Assembly (NCBI GenBank): GCA_016214125.1
Contig: JACRPC010000041.1
Span: 62,001 to 126,000 of the forward strand
Direction: 5' to 3'
DNA length: 64,000 bases
Origin: Rhodospirillales bacterium
GTDB lineage: Bacteria; Pseudomonadota; Alphaproteobacteria; Rhodospirillales; WMHbin7
Positions 61,257 through 64,000 of this stretch are shown here, in pieces (position 1 is the stretch's first letter; each line of letters opens with the position of its first letter). A program made the translations under genes and the position numbers. The notes under the pieces are model-generated. The model was given only the letters and a program-made list of their open reading frames with translations. It did no database searches and had not been told where the DNA came from.

Positions 61257-63794
61257 TCAGCCCCTCTTCATCGGCGCCGGTCGCAAGGAGGCCCCAAAAA
61301 GATCCTGCGCGAACAGGCTGGAGAAATTCTCGGCGGTCAAGGGGCGGCTGACCAAGAAACCCTGGATTTCGTCGCAGCCGCGCTCTTGCAGAAAGGCGAT
61401 CTGCTCCTTGGTCTCGACCCCCTCCGCCACCACGTTGAGCCGAAGATTGTGGGCGAGCGCGATGATGGCCGACACGATCTCGGCGTCGCCCTCGTCGGTG
61501 GCGACGTCGCGCATGAAGCTGGCGTCAATCTTCAAGGAATCGATGGGAATGCGCTTCAAGTAAGCCAAGCTGGAATAGCCGGTGCCGAAATCGTCGATCG
61601 AGGTGTGAACGCCCAACTCGCGCAGTTCGTTCAACATATGGGCGGCGATGTCCATATGCTCCATCAGCACCGTTTCGGTCACTTCGAGTTCGAGATAGCG
61701 CGGCACCAAGCCGGTTTCGTTCAAGATGGCGCGCACCTTGCCCACCAGATCGGGCTGGCGGAATTGGTGCGGCGAGATGTTGACGGCGATCCGGATGGAA
61801 GGCAGGCCCTGGCGCTGCCAGGCGGCGTTCTGGGCGCAGGCGGCTTTCAGCACCCAATCGCCGATCGGCACGATCAGGCCGGTATCCTCGGCCAGGGGAA
61901 TGAAATCGGCCGGCGAGACCAGGCCGAGATCGGGGTGATGCCAGCGAATCAAGGCCTCGGCGCCGCCGATCTGGCCGGTTTGCAGATTGATCTTGACCTG
62001 GTAGTTGAGCCGGAATTCCTGGCGCTCGATCGCCTTGCGGAGCGCCCCTTCCATCGCCAGCCGCTCGAAGGATTGGGCGTTCATGGCCGGCGTGTAAAGC
62101 TGGTAGCTGTTGCGTCCCAGATCCTTGGCCCGGTACATGGCGGTGTCGGCGTTCTTGACCAGCACCTCCGTCTGATCGCCGTCTTCCGGATAGACGCTGA
62201 TGCCGATGCTGGTGGTGAGATAAAGCTCGCGGCCCTCGATCAGGAAGGGCTGGGTGACCGACTCGATGATCCGCCTTGCCAGGCGGGCCGAATCCTCGGC
62301 GCCCTCGATCTCGGCTTGCAAGATGGTGAATTCGTCGCCGCCCATGCGGGCGACCGTGTCGCTGTCGCGCACGCAGGCCTTGAGGCGGGCGGCCATCTCG
62401 ACCAGCACCTGATCGCCCACCGAATGCCCGAGCGAATCGTTGATGCGCTTGAAGAGATCGAGATCGAGGAACATCACCGCCAGATGCTGCTGGTGCCGCC
62501 TTGCCATGTTGATCGCCACCGCCAGGCGGTCGTTGAACAGGCGCCGGTTGGGCAAGCCGGTGAGCACGTCGAAATAGGCGAGGTTGCGGATGCGCTCCTC
62601 GGTCCGCTTGCGCTCGGTGATGTCGCTGAAGATGCCCGCATACTTGACCGCGCCGGGATCGCCCTCATTGTCGATGCGGGTGATGGTCAGCCATTCGGGA
62701 AAAACCACCCCGTTCTTGCGTCGGTTCCAGATCTCGCCCTGCCAATGGCCGTTGGCGTTGAGCGAATCCCAGAGCGACCGGTAGAAGGTGGCATCGTGCC
62801 GGCCGGAACTGAGGAGACTGGGCTTGCGGCCGATCACCTCCGCCGGCGTGTAGCCGGTGACGCGGGTGAAGGCCGGGTTGACCGCTTCGATATAACCCTG
62901 GGCATCGGTGATGATGATGCCGTCGAGCGAGGCCTCGATCACCCGATGCGCCAGCAAGAGGTGACGCCGCGAATCCTGAAGGGCCTGGTCGCGCTGGCGG
63001 AGCGCCTCTTCCAGGCGTCGCACATATTCGATTTCCAAACTGGTGAGGATATCGGACATCGAAAGCAGGCCGATCAGCGCGCCCCCCTGGCCGATGACGC
63101 CCAGATGGCGAAAGCCGCGCGCATCGAGAAGATCGCGGGCGTGCAAGAGCGGCGTGTTCTCGGAAATCGTGTGCAGGGGGCGGCTGGCGACGTCGCGCAC
63201 CGTGCCCTCGGTGTTGCGCAGGGCGATGCGGCGCACCAGATCGCGCTCGGTGATGATGCCGTCGGGCACATTTTGGGCGTTCCGCACCACGGCGGCATCG
63301 ACCCGCTTCTCGTGCATCTGGCGGATCGCCGCCTGGAAGGACAGCGATTCCGAAACCGCCAGCACGGTACGCGGCAGCGCCGATTTGACGTCGCGCATCA
63401 AAAGATAATGTTCGACCCCGAAATGCCGCACGACATCGGTCTGGCTCACCATGCCGAGCAGCGCCCCTTGGGCATCGACCACCGCCAGATGGCGCAAATT
63501 CTCGGCCTTCATCCGCCGGCCGGTCTCCGAGACGGTGATTTCGGGACCGACGGTGCGCACCGGCGAACTCATCACCTGCCCGACTGGCGTTTCCACCACC
63601 CGGGGATCGTCGAGATCAAGCGAGAGGGCGTCATGCTCGGTCCAGATGCCGACCATCCGATCGCCATCCATGACCAGAACGGAGCCGCAGCCGGCCTTCT
63701 GCATGTTGGCCGCCGCCTCGGCGATCGGCGTCGCGGGCGCGCAGGTCACCAGATTGGAATTGACAATATCGCGCACGGTGAGATCGTCGGACAC
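61257..63794 (-). CDS. cyclic di-GMP signalling protein: CBS domains, PAS, GGDEF, EAL
   Basis: It has 845 residues from GTG 63794, which has GAGGAG 7 nt upstream; the frame runs to 63878 but without a ribosome site. Four CBS motifs in two pairs (about 5-265; e.g. VTCAPATPIAEAAANMQKAG, VRDVASRPLHTISENTPLLH) probably bind adenine nucleotides. PAS domain (about 285-405) has ASLDGIIITDAQGYIEAVNP. The GGDEF domain is intact (ARMGGDEFTIL) with an RxxD product-inhibition site (RDSD) 5 residues before. The EAL domain is intact: EALIRWHHPDLG, ELEVTETV, DDFGTGYSSLAYLKRI, DSLKIDASF and EGVET. So both synthesis and breakdown of c-di-GMP are possible. Its start follows the Hpt protein end by 35 bp. Confidence 0.92.
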   Translation of the reverse strand: MSDDLTVRDIVNSNLVTCAPATPIAEAAANMQKAGCGSVLVMDGDRMVGIWTEHDALSLDLDDPRVVETPVGQVMSSPVRTVGPEITVSETGRRMKAENLRHLAVVDAQGALLGMVSQTDVVRHFGVEHYLLMRDVKSALPRTVLAVSESLSFQAAIRQMHEKRVDAAVVRNAQNVPDGIITERDLVRRIALRNTEGTVRDVASRPLHTISENTPLLHARDLLDARGFRHLGVIGQGGALIGLLSMSDILTSLEIEYVRRLEEALRQRDQALQDSRRHLLLAHRVIEASLDGIIITDAQGYIEAVNPAFTRVTGYTPAEVIGRKPSLLSSGRHDATFYRSLWDSLNANGHWQGEIWNRRKNGVVFPEWLTITRIDNEGDPGAVKYAGIFSDITERKRTEERIRNLAYFDVLTGLPNRRLFNDRLAVAINMARRHQQHLAVMFLDLDLFKRINDSLGHSVGDQVLVEMAARLKACVRDSDTVARMGGDEFTILQAEIEGAEDSARLARRIIESVTQPFLIEGRELYLTTSIGISVYPEDGDQTEVLVKNADTAMYRAKDLGRNSYQLYTPAMNAQSFERLAMEGALRKAIERQEFRLNYQVKINLQTGQIGGAEALIRWHHPDLGLVSPADFIPLAEDTGLIVPIGDWVLKAACAQNAAWQRQGLPSIRIAVNISPHQFRQPDLVGKVRAILNETGLVPRYLELEVTETVLMEHMDIAAHMLNELRELGVHTSIDDFGTGYSSLAYLKRIPIDSLKIDASFMRDVATDEGDAEIVSAIIALAHNLRLNVVAEGVETKEQIAFLQERGCDEIQGFLVSRPLTAENFSSLFAQDLFGASLRPAPMKRG

Positions 63795-63829
63795 GATCCA
63801 CTCCTCAACGGACTTCCCCCGGGAATCTT

Positions 63830-64000
63830 TTACTCCCCGCCCGGCGGCTCCACAAGGGCGGCTTCGAGTCGGCGCCAAGCCGCCTGAAGACGCACCGCCG
63901 CCATCTTTCGGTCGGTGGATGGAGTCTCCATTAGGCGGCGCGCCAAACCCGCCAATTCGCCGGCGCCGGCGTTCAACGCCGCTCCGGCCAAGCGATGGGC
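63830..64000 (-). CDS. C-terminal end of an Hpt-domain protein (partial)
   Basis: Translation of the minus strand from the window edge to TAA at 63830-63832 gives 56 residues beginning AHRLAGAALNAGAGELAGLA then RRLMETPSTDRK, ending EAALVEPPGGE. HRLxGA-x-x-xGA is the phosphotransfer (Hpt) helix with its acceptor His, and the rest is the second half of that domain. The upstream part lies outside the window; it could be a hybrid kinase or a free Hpt protein. Same strand as the c-di-GMP protein, with 35 bp between, so likely one operon. Confidence 0.75.
   Translation of the reverse strand, partial: AHRLAGAALNAGAGELAGLARRLMETPSTDRKMAAVRLQAAWRRLEAALVEPPGGE

Overview
The window looks like chromosomal DNA of a GC-rich alphaproteobacterium, most likely of the Rhodospirillales/Rhodospirillaceae type. 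This rests on the conserved block rpiB-glyA-nrdR-ribD-ribE-ribBA-ribH-nusB-thiL-fliL-hppA, a MucR/Ros regulator, a PleD-like two-receiver protein and pervasive CAT/GTG starts in very GC-rich codons. The species assignment is inference; no rRNA is present.

Layout. 1-3.6 kb: cell-wall genes on the minus strand (D,D-carboxypeptidase fragment, rlpA, mltB, a YdcF-family protein, a 46-aa secreted peptide). 3.6-5.1 kb: an AT-rich intergenic zone, tRNA-Ser(UGA) with a copy of its 3' end 190 bp downstream, and a patch of repeats and relics (antitoxin-like remnant, palindromic repeats). 5.1-8.2 kb: a glycosyltransferase and a histidine kinase with a periplasmic NMT1/THI5-like domain.

8.4-32.6 kb is the most unusual part: a catabolic/transport island of four transcription units. 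Unit A (+) encodes a CoxG-like protein, a three-subunit xanthine-dehydrogenase-family molybdenum hydroxylase and a LivKHMGF-type ABC importer. Unit B (-) encodes an SsuABC-type importer and a UbiD-type decarboxylase. Unit C (+) encodes UbiX (which makes the prenyl-FMN cofactor of UbiD) and a DUF454 membrane protein. Unit D (-) encodes an RbsABC-type importer, a HyuA/HyuB (acetone-carboxylase/hydantoinase-like) pair and an acyl-CoA ligase; a TetR regulator is divergent from it. A 19-bp operator-like motif (TAAYGAA-N5-TTCRYTW) occurs upstream of units A, B/C and D/tetR, which ties the island together as one regulon. The chemistry suggested is uptake and degradation of an (hetero)aromatic or cyclic carboxylic acid; the substrate cannot be read from sequence.

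32.6-42.8 kb: a second small secreted peptide, a hybrid histidine kinase with an Hpt domain, a single-domain response regulator, a TPR protein, an RND efflux pump with its membrane-fusion protein, and a PleD-like protein with a degenerate GGDEF motif. 42.8-46.1 kb: molybdate importer modABC with a ModE-like box in front of modA, and a DsbA/FrnE-family gene; the importer may supply Mo to the hydroxylase. 46.1-56 kb: H+-pyrophosphatase, fliL-like gene, thiL, nusB, the riboflavin genes (RibBA has a degenerate GTP cyclohydrolase II half), nrdR, glyA and rpiB. 56-64 kb: a MucR/Ros regulator between AT-rich spacers, a MerR-like protein, a CHAD protein, a SPOR lipoprotein, another lipoprotein, a large CBS-PAS-GGDEF-EAL protein, and the C-terminal end of an Hpt-containing protein.
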